64,000 nt of DNA from Alphaproteobacteria bacterium. Its GTDB lineage: Bacteria; Pseudomonadota; Alphaproteobacteria; ATCC43930; CGMCC-115725. The stretch spans positions 52,077-116,076 of the forward strand of contig JASHOB010000138.1 in the NCBI GenBank assembly GCA_030041335.1. The letters run 5' to 3'. Within the stretch, counting starts at the first letter, position 1; each line of letters begins with the position of its first letter. Shown here piece by piece: positions 55,279-63,799 of this stretch. The translations under genes and the position numbers were made by a program. The notes under the pieces were generated by a model that was not told the origin of the DNA, searched no databases, and worked only from the letters and a program-made list of their open reading frames with translations.

Positions 55279-57748
55279 AAGAGCTGCGGGCGGGGCCGTC
55301 GTATGTATCCTGCTCGCGCTGTTGACATGGTTCTTGGTTCGCGGGATCTCGACCGACGCAGCGAATTATTCGGCGACGCTTCGGCTTTTTGACGATTTCG
55401 CACTCGCCGAGGCTTCCCTGCACCGCGATGTTCTCGAGGCGCGAGCGGGACTGCTGCAGAACTACGATCCGCTCAACGCCTCCATGGCGCAGATCAACTC
55501 TGCGCTCGCGCAGCTCCGCTCGAAAACGCTGAAGGAGGGGCTTGATGCCGCGCCGGTTGACCGCCTCGTCGCCGCGGCCAGGACGCTGGAGGAACTGACC
55601 GAGCGCTTCAAGACAAACAACGCGCTCTTGCGCAACTCGCTGTCCTATGTAGGCCTGCTGAGCACCAATCCGGATTTTGTCGAACGGAATCCTCTGCTCG
55701 CCCCGTCCGTCGACGCGCTGGCGGCGGCGATTCTGCAACTTACGCTCGATTCCTCCGCTCAGTCCCGACAGGCGGTCCAACATCGTATTGTCGAGCTCGC
55801 ACGATACCCACAGCTGCCGTTCCTGGGGTCCGATGCGCGAAGCGCTCAGACGTTGATAGCGCATGCGCGCCTCCTTGAGGATATCGTTCCGACAGTCGAC
55901 GAAACCGTGGGGTCGCTGTTCGCGGTGCCGACCCGACCGCCGCTCGATGAGACGCGCGCGCTTTTCTCCGATCGTCACATGGCCGCGGAGGCATCGGCGC
56001 AACGATTTCGCCTGCTGCTCTACGCCACGTCGCTCTTGCTCGTGGTCGCGCTCATCGATCTCGGGAGGCGGTTGCGGAACCGGGCGGTTGCCTTGCGAAA
56101 GCGGGCGGCCTTCGAACATCTGATCGCGGAGAGTTCCACTCGCCTGATCAATTGCCCGCCCGGCGAGACGGAGTCGAGGCTCACGCAAGCGCTCGGCGAA
56201 CTCGGGAAAGCGTTGGGCGTCGACCGCGCTTATGTGGCGCTCGCGCAGACTCCCGTCCGGATCTACGCCTGGTCCGCCGACGGATCGCCCTATCCATCGG
56301 GATGGCCGGAGAGGGCGCTGACGTTGCCCGAGCGGATCGAGCAGGTCGAATTCGGCATTGTGGCCGTGCCGGATGTCGCCTTACTGCCTCCGGGCGACCC
56401 CAAAACGACGCTTATGACGTTCGGCGTCCAGGGCTGGGCTTGCGTGTCGCTTATGATGCCCGGCCGCGCGCGAGGCATCCTGGGGTTTGACACCTTCCAG
56501 CCAGCCTGGAGCGTCTACTTCCCGCTGCCCGTGGTGCGGCTTGCGGGCGACGCCGTCGGCGCCGCGATCGAGCGCGACTTATCGGAGCACGACCGCGCGA
56601 GACTTGCCGCGCGACTCGAGCGTGCGGTTCGCTTGCAAATGGTAGGCCAACTCGCCAGCGGCGTCGCGCATAATTTCAACAACATCATCGGAGCGATCCT
56701 GGGTTATTCCGAGATGGCGGCGACCGAGATCGAAGCAGACACCAAGGCCGCCCGGCACCTTTCGGAGATCCAGCGGGCAGCCGAACGAGGCCGCGATCTC
56801 ATCGACAGCATCCTGACCTTGGGGCGACGGTCGCCAGCCAGTCTTGTATCGGCGCCGGCGTTGCTCGACGAGACGGCGTCGCTCCTCCGCGCCACGCTGC
56901 AGGCGGGGGTCGAACTCGTGGTGTCGGACGTGCCGTCCGATCTCGCGGTGTTCGGCGAGGCGGCGCAAGTGCAACAGATCATTCTCAACCTGTGCAAGAA
57001 CGCCACTCAGGCTATGGAAGGCTCCGGTCGCATCTGCGTCATGGCGGACGCACAAGAGCTCGATCAGCCTCGCGCCCTTAGCCACGGCAACCTGGCTCCC
57101 GGCCGCTATGTGCGCTTCATTGTCACCGACAGCGGCCCTGGCTTCAGCGATGAGGTGGCTCGTCGACTCTTCGAGCCGTTTTTTACGACACGTCCCGCCG
57201 GGACCGGTCTCGGTCTGGCAACCGTTCGCAAGATCGTTCGTGACCACGAGGGCGCAATGCACGTTGTCAGCGCACCGGGGCGAGGAAGCCGTTTCGAGGC
57301 GTGGCTGCCTGCGGCCGGGGAAAGAAGCGCTGCGACGATCGAGGAGACCGCCCCGCGCCCCGGCAATGGCGAAACGGTGCTTATCGTGGATGATGAGCGC
57401 GACCGCCTGCTCGGCCACGAAGAGATGGTGGCGGCGCTGGGGTACGAGCCGGTCGGCTTCGAACGCTCGAACGATGCGATTGCCGCCGTTCGTGCCGAGC
57501 CGGCGCGCTTCGACGCGATCTTGGTCAGCCAGGCTTCCGTGCAGGCCGCCCTCGTTCTGGCGCGAACCTTGCACGTTCTAGCCCCGCGAAAGCCGATCCT
57601 CCTCGCCACGAGATCGACCGTCGACGTCGCTCCCGACGCGCTCGTGCACGCGGGTATCGCAGACCTCGTGCGGCGCCCATTCGCAAGCGCCGAGCTTGCG
57701 GCTGCCTTGTCCCGTTCCCTGCGATCGGCCGTCACGCTACAGAACTGA
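55265..57748 (+). CDS. VirA-like hybrid sensor histidine kinase with degenerate receiver
   Basis: The 827-residue kinase has an N-terminal membrane helix (AVVCILLALLTWFLV) and a periplasmic helical (DAHL-like) domain to about residue 250. A second helix (LLLYATSLLLVVALI), a GAF-like region and a HisKA domain follow, with the phospho-acceptor His in GVAHNFNNIIGAILGYSEM. The HATPase part has NLCKNATQAM, VTDSGPGF and GTGLGLATV. The C-terminal receiver (about 700-825, VLIVDDERDRL) has Ser-Gln (ILVSQASVQ) where the phospho-acceptor Asp should be, and Arg for the conserved Lys (RRPFASAEL). It therefore probably cannot be phosphorylated. Confidence 0.92.
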   Translation: MHLDERAAGGAVVCILLALLTWFLVRGISTDAANYSATLRLFDDFALAEASLHRDVLEARAGLLQNYDPLNASMAQINSALAQLRSKTLKEGLDAAPVDRLVAAARTLEELTERFKTNNALLRNSLSYVGLLSTNPDFVERNPLLAPSVDALAAAILQLTLDSSAQSRQAVQHRIVELARYPQLPFLGSDARSAQTLIAHARLLEDIVPTVDETVGSLFAVPTRPPLDETRALFSDRHMAAEASAQRFRLLLYATSLLLVVALIDLGRRLRNRAVALRKRAAFEHLIAESSTRLINCPPGETESRLTQALGELGKALGVDRAYVALAQTPVRIYAWSADGSPYPSGWPERALTLPERIEQVEFGIVAVPDVALLPPGDPKTTLMTFGVQGWACVSLMMPGRARGILGFDTFQPAWSVYFPLPVVRLAGDAVGAAIERDLSEHDRARLAARLERAVRLQMVGQLASGVAHNFNNIIGAILGYSEMAATEIEADTKAARHLSEIQRAAERGRDLIDSILTLGRRSPASLVSAPALLDETASLLRATLQAGVELVVSDVPSDLAVFGEAAQVQQIILNLCKNATQAMEGSGRICVMADAQELDQPRALSHGNLAPGRYVRFIVTDSGPGFSDEVARRLFEPFFTTRPAGTGLGLATVRKIVRDHEGAMHVVSAPGRGSRFEAWLPAAGERSAATIEETAPRPGNGETVLIVDDERDRLLGHEEMVAALGYEPVGFERSNDAIAAVRAEPARFDAILVSQASVQAALVLARTLHVLAPRKPILLATRSTVDVAPDALVHAGIADLVRRPFASAELAAALSRSLRSAVTLQN

Positions 57749-57870
57749 TGTTACGGATGTAACGCGATATCCGATTGATGAAATTCTTCCGTAGCGTGCC
57801 TTGCTCACATTCGGCTTCGCGGTCGGTCCGGGATATCTCAGCCGACAATGCGTCCCTCGGGAGACAACGC

Positions 57871-58461
57871 ATGCCAAAGCCGATTGTGAAGCAGGCGGTC
57901 GTCATTGGCGCCGGGATGGGAGGCTTGGCCTCGGCGAAAGCCGTCGCACCCCACGTCGAAAAAGTCGTTGTGTTCGAACGCGACCCCCTGCCGGACGCTC
58001 CCGCGCCGCGCTCAGCCACGCTGCAGCCACGACATACGCTTGGGCTCCTTGCCGGCGGACACCGGGCGCTCGAATGTCTGTTTCCCGGCTTCGGGGTCGA
58101 TTTCGCCGACGCTTTCTTCACTGAAATCCAGCGGCATATCAAGGCCCCATGGGCCGTCGCGATAACCTATCTCATCTACCCGCAGACCCGCGGCGAGCGG
58201 CCCCCAAATTTTGAAGAGCAGCTCCAAAAAACGCACACGTTGATGCGCCTCGCGGCCGAGGACTACGAGACTGACGAGATCGTCTTCGAGGTGCGGGCGC
58301 TCCTCAAGCCGCAGAGCGCCCTGCGCGAGTGCCGGCTTGCCGCCCGGGTCATGGCCATGATGGCGGACCAGCGCGCCAGGCCTTCTTTCCGCCGCCGCGA
58401 ACCTCCGGGTCCCGCGTTCGACTTTGATCAAACCAGACATGAATTAACCCCTGCCGAGTGA
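57871..58461 (+). pseudogene. FAD-dependent monooxygenase-like protein with large internal deletion
   Basis: The 196-codon frame joins the two ends of a longer flavoprotein. Residues 5-75 are an FAD-binding Rossmann start (AVVIGAGMGGLASAKAVAPH, VVVFERDPLPD, RHTLGLLAGGHRALE). From about residue 80 it jumps to a C-terminal segment (IYPQTRGERPPNFEEQL, LMRLAAEDYETDEIVFEV) that in relatives lies some 250 residues later. The substrate-binding middle is lost, although the reading frame is intact. The protein is unlikely to be active. It follows the kinase by 122 bp. Confidence 0.65.
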
Positions 58462-58481
58462 GACAAACTGGAGTGAAAATC

Positions 58482-58973
58482 ATGGATGCTGAAATTGACA
58501 CTGTCGTCGGACAGTGCATCGATCTCTTCGGGCCGTCCATCGAGTTTCTTACATCGCCTTATGACCCGCAGAAGGGCTTTTGCGTGCTGCGGGGAATAAT
58601 CCCTCCTGGCGGTGCGGCTCCACTCCACAGCCACCACGACGTCGAGGACTTCTACGTCATTTCCGGCCAGGTGTTGGCTTTGAGGCCAGGCGCGCATGGT
58701 TACGAACCGATCAAGTGCAAGGTCGGAGACTACATCCGCATACCCAGCGGCACACCGCACGGATGGCACAATGTGTCAAGCGAGCCTTTTGTCACGCTGA
58801 TAATCACCACCCCGAAGCTCGGGAAATTCTTTCTCGAGGCGGGAAGGCCGCTCGGGCAGGCGTCTCAACCTCCAACATCGGATGATTTCGCGAGGTTGGC
58901 GAATGTATCGGCGAAATACGGTTACTGGAACGCCACTCCGGAAGAGAACGCCGCTGCCGGGATACGGCTTTGA
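58482..58973 (+). CDS. Cupin domain protein
   Basis: The 163-residue product is a single-domain cupin. Motif 1 is GGAAPLHSHHDVEDFYVISG, with His, His and Glu metal ligands, and motif 2 is GDYIRIPSGTPHGWHNVS with the last His. It may be a dioxygenase, an isomerase or a sugar/small-molecule binding protein. The substrate is unknown. ATG 58482 follows GGAGTGAAAATC. It sits between the deleted flavoprotein and the large cyclase gene. Confidence 0.85.
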   Translation: MDAEIDTVVGQCIDLFGPSIEFLTSPYDPQKGFCVLRGIIPPGGAAPLHSHHDVEDFYVISGQVLALRPGAHGYEPIKCKVGDYIRIPSGTPHGWHNVSSEPFVTLIITTPKLGKFFLEAGRPLGQASQPPTSDDFARLANVSAKYGYWNATPEENAAAGIRL

Positions 58974-59088
58974 TCAGCCGACCCCTCTGAACCGCGGCGC
59001 GGTCGCTGTCATGCGAGAAGCAGACGGCGAGCCCGCTGCAGCAAACCTTAAGAGTTCTCGCGCCCAACAAATGAGGAATGGAGGCTTG

Positions 59089-62000
59089 GTGCAACGGATT
59101 GAAGAGTGGCTGGGTGATCTTGGGCTTGGCGAATACGCGTCGCGCTTCGTCGAGAACGACATCGATCCGTCGATAGTCCGCGAGCTGACAGACCTAGATC
59201 TCGAGAAGATCGGTGTGGCGTCACTCGGTCACCGCCGCAAGCTGCTGAGAGCCATTTCCGAACTGAATGCTTCGCTGGCCGAAACGGTCTCAGCTGTAAA
59301 ACCGCAGGCCTCAGAAAGACTCATCGCTTCAGCAGAGCCAGAGCCCCTACCTGCTGTGGATGTAGCGGGAGAGCGTCGCTACCTGACGGTGCTATTTTGC
59401 GACTTGGTGGATTCAACTCGCATTGCCTCGCGGCTCGATGCGGAAGAGTGGCGCGGTCTCGTTGGTGCCTATTTTGAGGTTGCCTCTGCGGCGGTGACAG
59501 AGATGGGCGGCACGGTCGCCAAGAAGCTGGGCGACGGGCTCATGGCCCTGTTTGGATATCCGACGGCGCACGAGAATGATGCCGAGCGGGCGGCCCGCGC
59601 GGCTTTGGCCATCCAGCGCGCGATCGGCGAGTTGAACCATAAGAGCGCCGCTATCGGAAAGCCGGAACTTAATGCCCGTATCGGCCTCGAAACTGGGCCC
59701 GTGGTGGTGGATGCAACGGGCGAAGTGTATGGCGACGTGCCCAACACGGCGGCAAGGGTGGAGGCACTGGCAGAGCCGGGGGCAATAGTGATCACCGGAC
59801 AAACGCAGCGCCAGATCACCGGCCTGTTCGTCGCAGAGGAACGCGGCGCGCACGAGCTGAAGGGATTGAAGGAGCCGGTGACCCTGTTCCGGCTGGTGCG
59901 GGCGAGCGGAGGCGGGCGGCGCTCCGGTACGCGCCAGCTCACGCGCCTCTTCGGCCGCGAGGAGGAAATGGCGATGCTGATGCGGCGCTGGGAGCGGGCG
60001 CGGCAAGGCGCCGGGCAATTAGTGCTGGTCGTCGGCGAGCCGGGCCTCGGCAAGTCTCGGCTGATTGAAGAATTTCACCGTCGGCTGCGTGACACCCAGC
60101 ACACCTGGCTCGAATGGAACGGCTCGCAGCTCTTGCAGAACACGCCGCTGCATCCGATGGCCGAATGGGGGCGACAGCGGTTCGGCGGCGCGGACGTGTC
60201 CGCCGAGCGACGGTTCGGGGAGCTCGAGAGCGCGCTAGCGCAGGTGAAGCTCGACCCGGCCGAGAACGCCCCCTTGCTGGCGCCGCTCCTCGACATTCCG
60301 TTGCCTCAAGGACGCGCGCCGACCTTGGCGCCGGACGAGCTGCGCCGGCGGCAACTGGCGGCAGTGACCGGTGCGGTGATAGCCGGTGCCCGAGTTCAGC
60401 CGGTGGTGCTGGCGATCGAGGATCTGCACTGGGCCGATCCGACCACGCTGGATGTGCTGCGTGGCATGGCCGGGCCAGGCGCGCTGGCGCCGTTGTTCAT
60501 CGTGGCGACGACCCGGCCTGAGTTCCGACCGCCCTGGGGCATGCGCTCGCATCACGCGACCATCTCGCTGGCGCCGCTCGATCGCGCGCAGGTGCAGGAC
60601 ATGATAGTGGAGCTATCCGCGCGCCATGCTCTGCCGCGAGAGGTGGTGGACGATGTTGCCGAACGCACCGGCGGGGTGCCGCTGTTCGTCGAGGAAGTGA
60701 CGCGGCTTTTGGTGGAGCGCGGCGAGAAAGGCGGCATCCATGTGATCCCGCCGTCGCTGCAACAATCGCTGATGGCGCGGCTCGACCGCCTGGGGCCGCC
60801 CCGGGAGGTAGCGCAGGTCGCCTCGGTCATCGGACGCGGCTTCTCCTATGGCCTTCTCCGCGCTCTCACCGGGATGGCCGACGCAGCGCTGCAAACTGCG
60901 CTGGAACAGCTCGTGGAAGCCGATATTTTGCTCGTTCAGGGCCTCCCGCCTGAGTCCGACTATCGTTTCAAGCACGCGCTTATTCAGGATGCGGCCTACG
61001 AGAATCTGCTCAAGAGCCGGCGGCACGTGCTGCATCGGCGCGTCGCCGAGACTTTGCGCTGCCGCTTCCCTGACACTGCGAAGGCCGAGCCGGAGGTGCT
61101 GGCGCATCACTTCGCGCAGGCGGGTCTGACCGACGCCGCCATCGAATGGTGGGGCAAGGCCGGCGACCAGGCGCTGCGCCGTTCCGCCTTCCAAGAGGCG
61201 ATTTCGCATCTGGGCCGAGCCATCGAGATGGCCGACAAAACCGGCGAGGGTGGGTATGACGCTGCGACCGCACTCGCCTCGACCAACCAACGGCTCAAAC
61301 TGCAAACCGACCTTGGCAAGGCGCTTATGTTTTCCCGCGGATATGCCGCAGAGGAATCGAAAGCGGCCTTCATCCGCGCCCGCGACCTTGCCGCGGTAAT
61401 CGACGACCCGACCGAGCGATTCACCGTTTACTATGGGCTGTGGGTCGGCAACCTGGTGCGCGGCGAGTTAGGGTTGGCGCGGGAGATAGCCGAAACATTT
61501 CTGCGCGAGGCCGAACGCGAAGCACGGACAACGGAGTGTGGGGTCGGCCGTCGCATTGTTGGGCTTACCTGCCTCTTCCAGGGTGATTTCAACGAGGCAC
61601 AAGCGAACTTGGTTGAGGCGCTGAGCACTTGCTATCCCGAGCAGGATCGCGAGGCCAGGTTTCGCTTCGCCGCGGATATCGCTGCGACCGCGAGGGCCTT
61701 CCTCGCCGTAACAAATTGGCTGCTCGGTGAGGTCGGAGCGGCGCGGGCGCTTATCGAAGAAGCCGTCGCTCGGGCGATCGAAGCCGATCATGTAATCACT
61801 CTGGTTAACACCTATATGTTCAGGGCCCACTTCGAGACGGTTCGCGGCGATGCTGAAGCCGTCCTGCGCTCCGCGGAAATTGTCATCAAACTCGGCCAGG
61901 AGAATGTGCTTGCGCTCTATGCAGCGATGGGCACGTTGCAATCCGCTTGGGCAAGGGCCCGCTTGGACGGCACCGAGGGCGGGGTGACGGGGCTTCGGCG

Positions 62001-63633
62001 GGCGTTGGCAGCGTTTGCCAGCCAAGGAAACAAATTTCACGTACCGTTTTACCAAGGTTTACTCGCCGAGATCGAAGCGCAGGGCGATGCAGCGGGAGCC
62101 CTGACCCGGATCGACGCGGCGCTAGCTCTCGCAGGCGAGACAGGAGAACGTTGGAGCGACGCTTTCCTCTATCGCTTACGCGGCGAAATTCTCCTAAAGC
62201 GCGATCCGGCGAATAAGGCGCCGGCGGAGGACGCATTCCTCACGGCAATCGCCGTCGCGCAGCAGCAGAAGGCGCGCAGTTTTGAGCTGTGCGCAGCTCT
62301 TGGTTTGGCGCGACTTTACTATTCGACGAGCCGTTTCGCGGACGCTTATTCATTGCTCGGGCCTGTGCTCGAGGGCTTTTCGCCGGCACCCGAATTTCCC
62401 GAGATCGCTGAAGCGCATTCGCTGCTTGCGGCACTCGCGGAAACCGATGAAGTGAAGAACGCTGCTGCGGCACGCCAACGCAGGCTGAAACTGCAGACGA
62501 GCCTCGGCCAGGCGCTTATGTTTTCCCGAGGTTACGGGGCCGATGAATCGCAGGCTGCCTTCATCCGCGCTCGCGAACTTGCCGCCGCGAGCGATAATCC
62601 GGCCGAGCGATTCGACATTTACTACGGTCTGCGGATCACAAACGCGGCGCGCGGCGAGTTGGGGTTGGCGCGGGAGATTGCCGAGAAATTTCTGCGCGAG
62701 GCCGAACGCGAAGCACGGACGACGGAGTATGGGGTCGGCCGCCACCTCGTCGGATACAGCTGCCTCTGGGAGGGTGATTTAATCGAGGCACAAGCGAATT
62801 TAGTTGAAGCGCTGAGCACTTACGATCCCGAGCGCGATCGTGAGGCCATGTACCGCTTCGGCGGGGATATCGGTGCGATCGCGAGGGTCAACCTCGGCAT
62901 GACAAAGTGGCTGCTCAGTGAGGTCGGACCGGCGCGGGCGCTTATCAAAGAAGCCGTCGCCCACGCGATCGAAACCGATCATGTAACCAGCCTGGTCCGC
63001 ACCTATATGTTCAAGGCCCAATTCGAGATGGTTCGCGGTGATGCCGCAACGGCCCGACGTGATGCGGAAATCGTCGTCAAACTCAGCCGAGAGAATGCGA
63101 TTTCGGAATATGCGGCTTTAGGGGCAATCCAATCCGCGTGGGCAAGTGCTCGACTGGACGGCAGCGGGACCGGAGCGACAGAGCTTCGGGAGGCGTTGGC
63201 GGCGCGCTTCGGCCAAGGAAACAAATTTCAAGCGCCGTTCTTCCAAGGTTCACTTGCTGAGATCGAAGCACAGGGCGATGCAGCGGGAGCCTTGACCCGG
63301 ATCGACGAAGCGCTCGACCTCGCGTGCGAGACGGGGGAGCACTGGAGCGATGCTTTCCTCCATCGCCTGCGCGGCGAGATTCTGCTCAAGCGCGATCCGG
63401 CCAACACGGCGCTGGCCGAGGACGCATTCCTAACCGCAATCGCTATCGCGCAGCAGCAGAAGGCGCGCAGTTTTGAGCTACGAGCAGCTCTGGGTTTAGC
63501 ACGACTCTATAATTCGACGAGCCGTTCCGCGGACGCTCACGCCCTGCTCGCGCCCACGCTCGAGGGCGTTGTGTCGACCCCGGAGCTTCCCGAAATTGGG
63601 CAAGCCAAAACGCTTCTCAGTGCGCTGGCGTAA
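59089..63633 (+). CDS. SAM domain-nucleotide cyclase-AAA ATPase protein with duplicated TPR region
   Basis: The 1514-residue protein has a SAM-type domain (RIEEWLGDLGLGEYASRFVE ... SLGHRRKLLRAI) and a class III cyclase domain with metal Asp residues in VLFCDLVDSTRIA and LGDGLMALFGYPTAHEND and the segment GDVPNTAARVEALAEPG. An ATPase domain follows (VVGEPGLGKSRLIEEF, LAIEDLHWADPT), then TPR-like repeats present as two in-frame copies of about 390 residues. GTG 59089, behind GGAGG, aligns with the ATG of the related protein at 47379-50753. ATG 59071 is an alternative, and the open frame upstream overlaps the cupin. It probably makes cAMP or cGMP. Confidence 0.88.
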   Translation: MQRIEEWLGDLGLGEYASRFVENDIDPSIVRELTDLDLEKIGVASLGHRRKLLRAISELNASLAETVSAVKPQASERLIASAEPEPLPAVDVAGERRYLTVLFCDLVDSTRIASRLDAEEWRGLVGAYFEVASAAVTEMGGTVAKKLGDGLMALFGYPTAHENDAERAARAALAIQRAIGELNHKSAAIGKPELNARIGLETGPVVVDATGEVYGDVPNTAARVEALAEPGAIVITGQTQRQITGLFVAEERGAHELKGLKEPVTLFRLVRASGGGRRSGTRQLTRLFGREEEMAMLMRRWERARQGAGQLVLVVGEPGLGKSRLIEEFHRRLRDTQHTWLEWNGSQLLQNTPLHPMAEWGRQRFGGADVSAERRFGELESALAQVKLDPAENAPLLAPLLDIPLPQGRAPTLAPDELRRRQLAAVTGAVIAGARVQPVVLAIEDLHWADPTTLDVLRGMAGPGALAPLFIVATTRPEFRPPWGMRSHHATISLAPLDRAQVQDMIVELSARHALPREVVDDVAERTGGVPLFVEEVTRLLVERGEKGGIHVIPPSLQQSLMARLDRLGPPREVAQVASVIGRGFSYGLLRALTGMADAALQTALEQLVEADILLVQGLPPESDYRFKHALIQDAAYENLLKSRRHVLHRRVAETLRCRFPDTAKAEPEVLAHHFAQAGLTDAAIEWWGKAGDQALRRSAFQEAISHLGRAIEMADKTGEGGYDAATALASTNQRLKLQTDLGKALMFSRGYAAEESKAAFIRARDLAAVIDDPTERFTVYYGLWVGNLVRGELGLAREIAETFLREAEREARTTECGVGRRIVGLTCLFQGDFNEAQANLVEALSTCYPEQDREARFRFAADIAATARAFLAVTNWLLGEVGAARALIEEAVARAIEADHVITLVNTYMFRAHFETVRGDAEAVLRSAEIVIKLGQENVLALYAAMGTLQSAWARARLDGTEGGVTGLRRALAAFASQGNKFHVPFYQGLLAEIEAQGDAAGALTRIDAALALAGETGERWSDAFLYRLRGEILLKRDPANKAPAEDAFLTAIAVAQQQKARSFELCAALGLARLYYSTSRFADAYSLLGPVLEGFSPAPEFPEIAEAHSLLAALAETDEVKNAAAARQRRLKLQTSLGQALMFSRGYGADESQAAFIRARELAAASDNPAERFDIYYGLRITNAARGELGLAREIAEKFLREAEREARTTEYGVGRHLVGYSCLWEGDLIEAQANLVEALSTYDPERDREAMYRFGGDIGAIARVNLGMTKWLLSEVGPARALIKEAVAHAIETDHVTSLVRTYMFKAQFEMVRGDAATARRDAEIVVKLSRENAISEYAALGAIQSAWASARLDGSGTGATELREALAARFGQGNKFQAPFFQGSLAEIEAQGDAAGALTRIDEALDLACETGEHWSDAFLHRLRGEILLKRDPANTALAEDAFLTAIAIAQQQKARSFELRAALGLARLYNSTSRSADAHALLAPTLEGVVSTPELPEIGQAKTLLSALA
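61291..62481 (+). repeat. Tandem in-frame duplication, copy 1 (cyclase TPR region)
   Basis: Copy 1 begins at RLKLQTDLGKALMFSRGY and ends just before the second RLKLQT. It matches copy 2 through its whole length at both DNA and protein level, with shared blocks such as GELGLAREIAE, FLREAEREARTTE, GDAAGALTRID, LRGEILLKRDPAN and QQQKARSFEL. The period is 1191 bp (397 codons). Confidence 0.9.
62482..63633 (+). repeat. Tandem in-frame duplication, copy 2 (cyclase TPR region)
   Basis: Copy 2 begins RLKLQTSLGQALMFSRGY and runs to the stop codon. It is shorter than copy 1 by the linker region (ETDEVKNAAAARQR), which is found only at the junction. Scattered substitutions show the duplication is not recent, but the spacing of blocks is unchanged. 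Confidence 0.9.
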
Positions 63634-63758
63634 TGCCAATCGAAGGAGCCGGTGACTTCCGCAAACGGATGGTCGACCCCGATAGAGTTCTTGCTGAAGT
63701 CACTCCGGCCGAAGCGTCGTCCTCTGCAATCCAGTGGGTCGCTGACGTTCTGTCCTGA
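63633..63758 (+). CDS. Small hypothetical ORF coupled to the cyclase
   Basis: A 41-codon frame starts at ATG 63633, overlapping the cyclase stop as TAATG. It reads MPIEGAGDFRKRMVDPDRVL, then AEVTPAEASSSAIQWVADVLS. The junction looks like translational coupling, but the frame is short, I know no relatives, and it may be chance. Confidence 0.25.
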   Translation: MPIEGAGDFRKRMVDPDRVLAEVTPAEASSSAIQWVADVLS

Positions 63759-63799
63759 TAGCAATCTGTGATGTCGGGGGTGCGATCGCGCACTACGCG

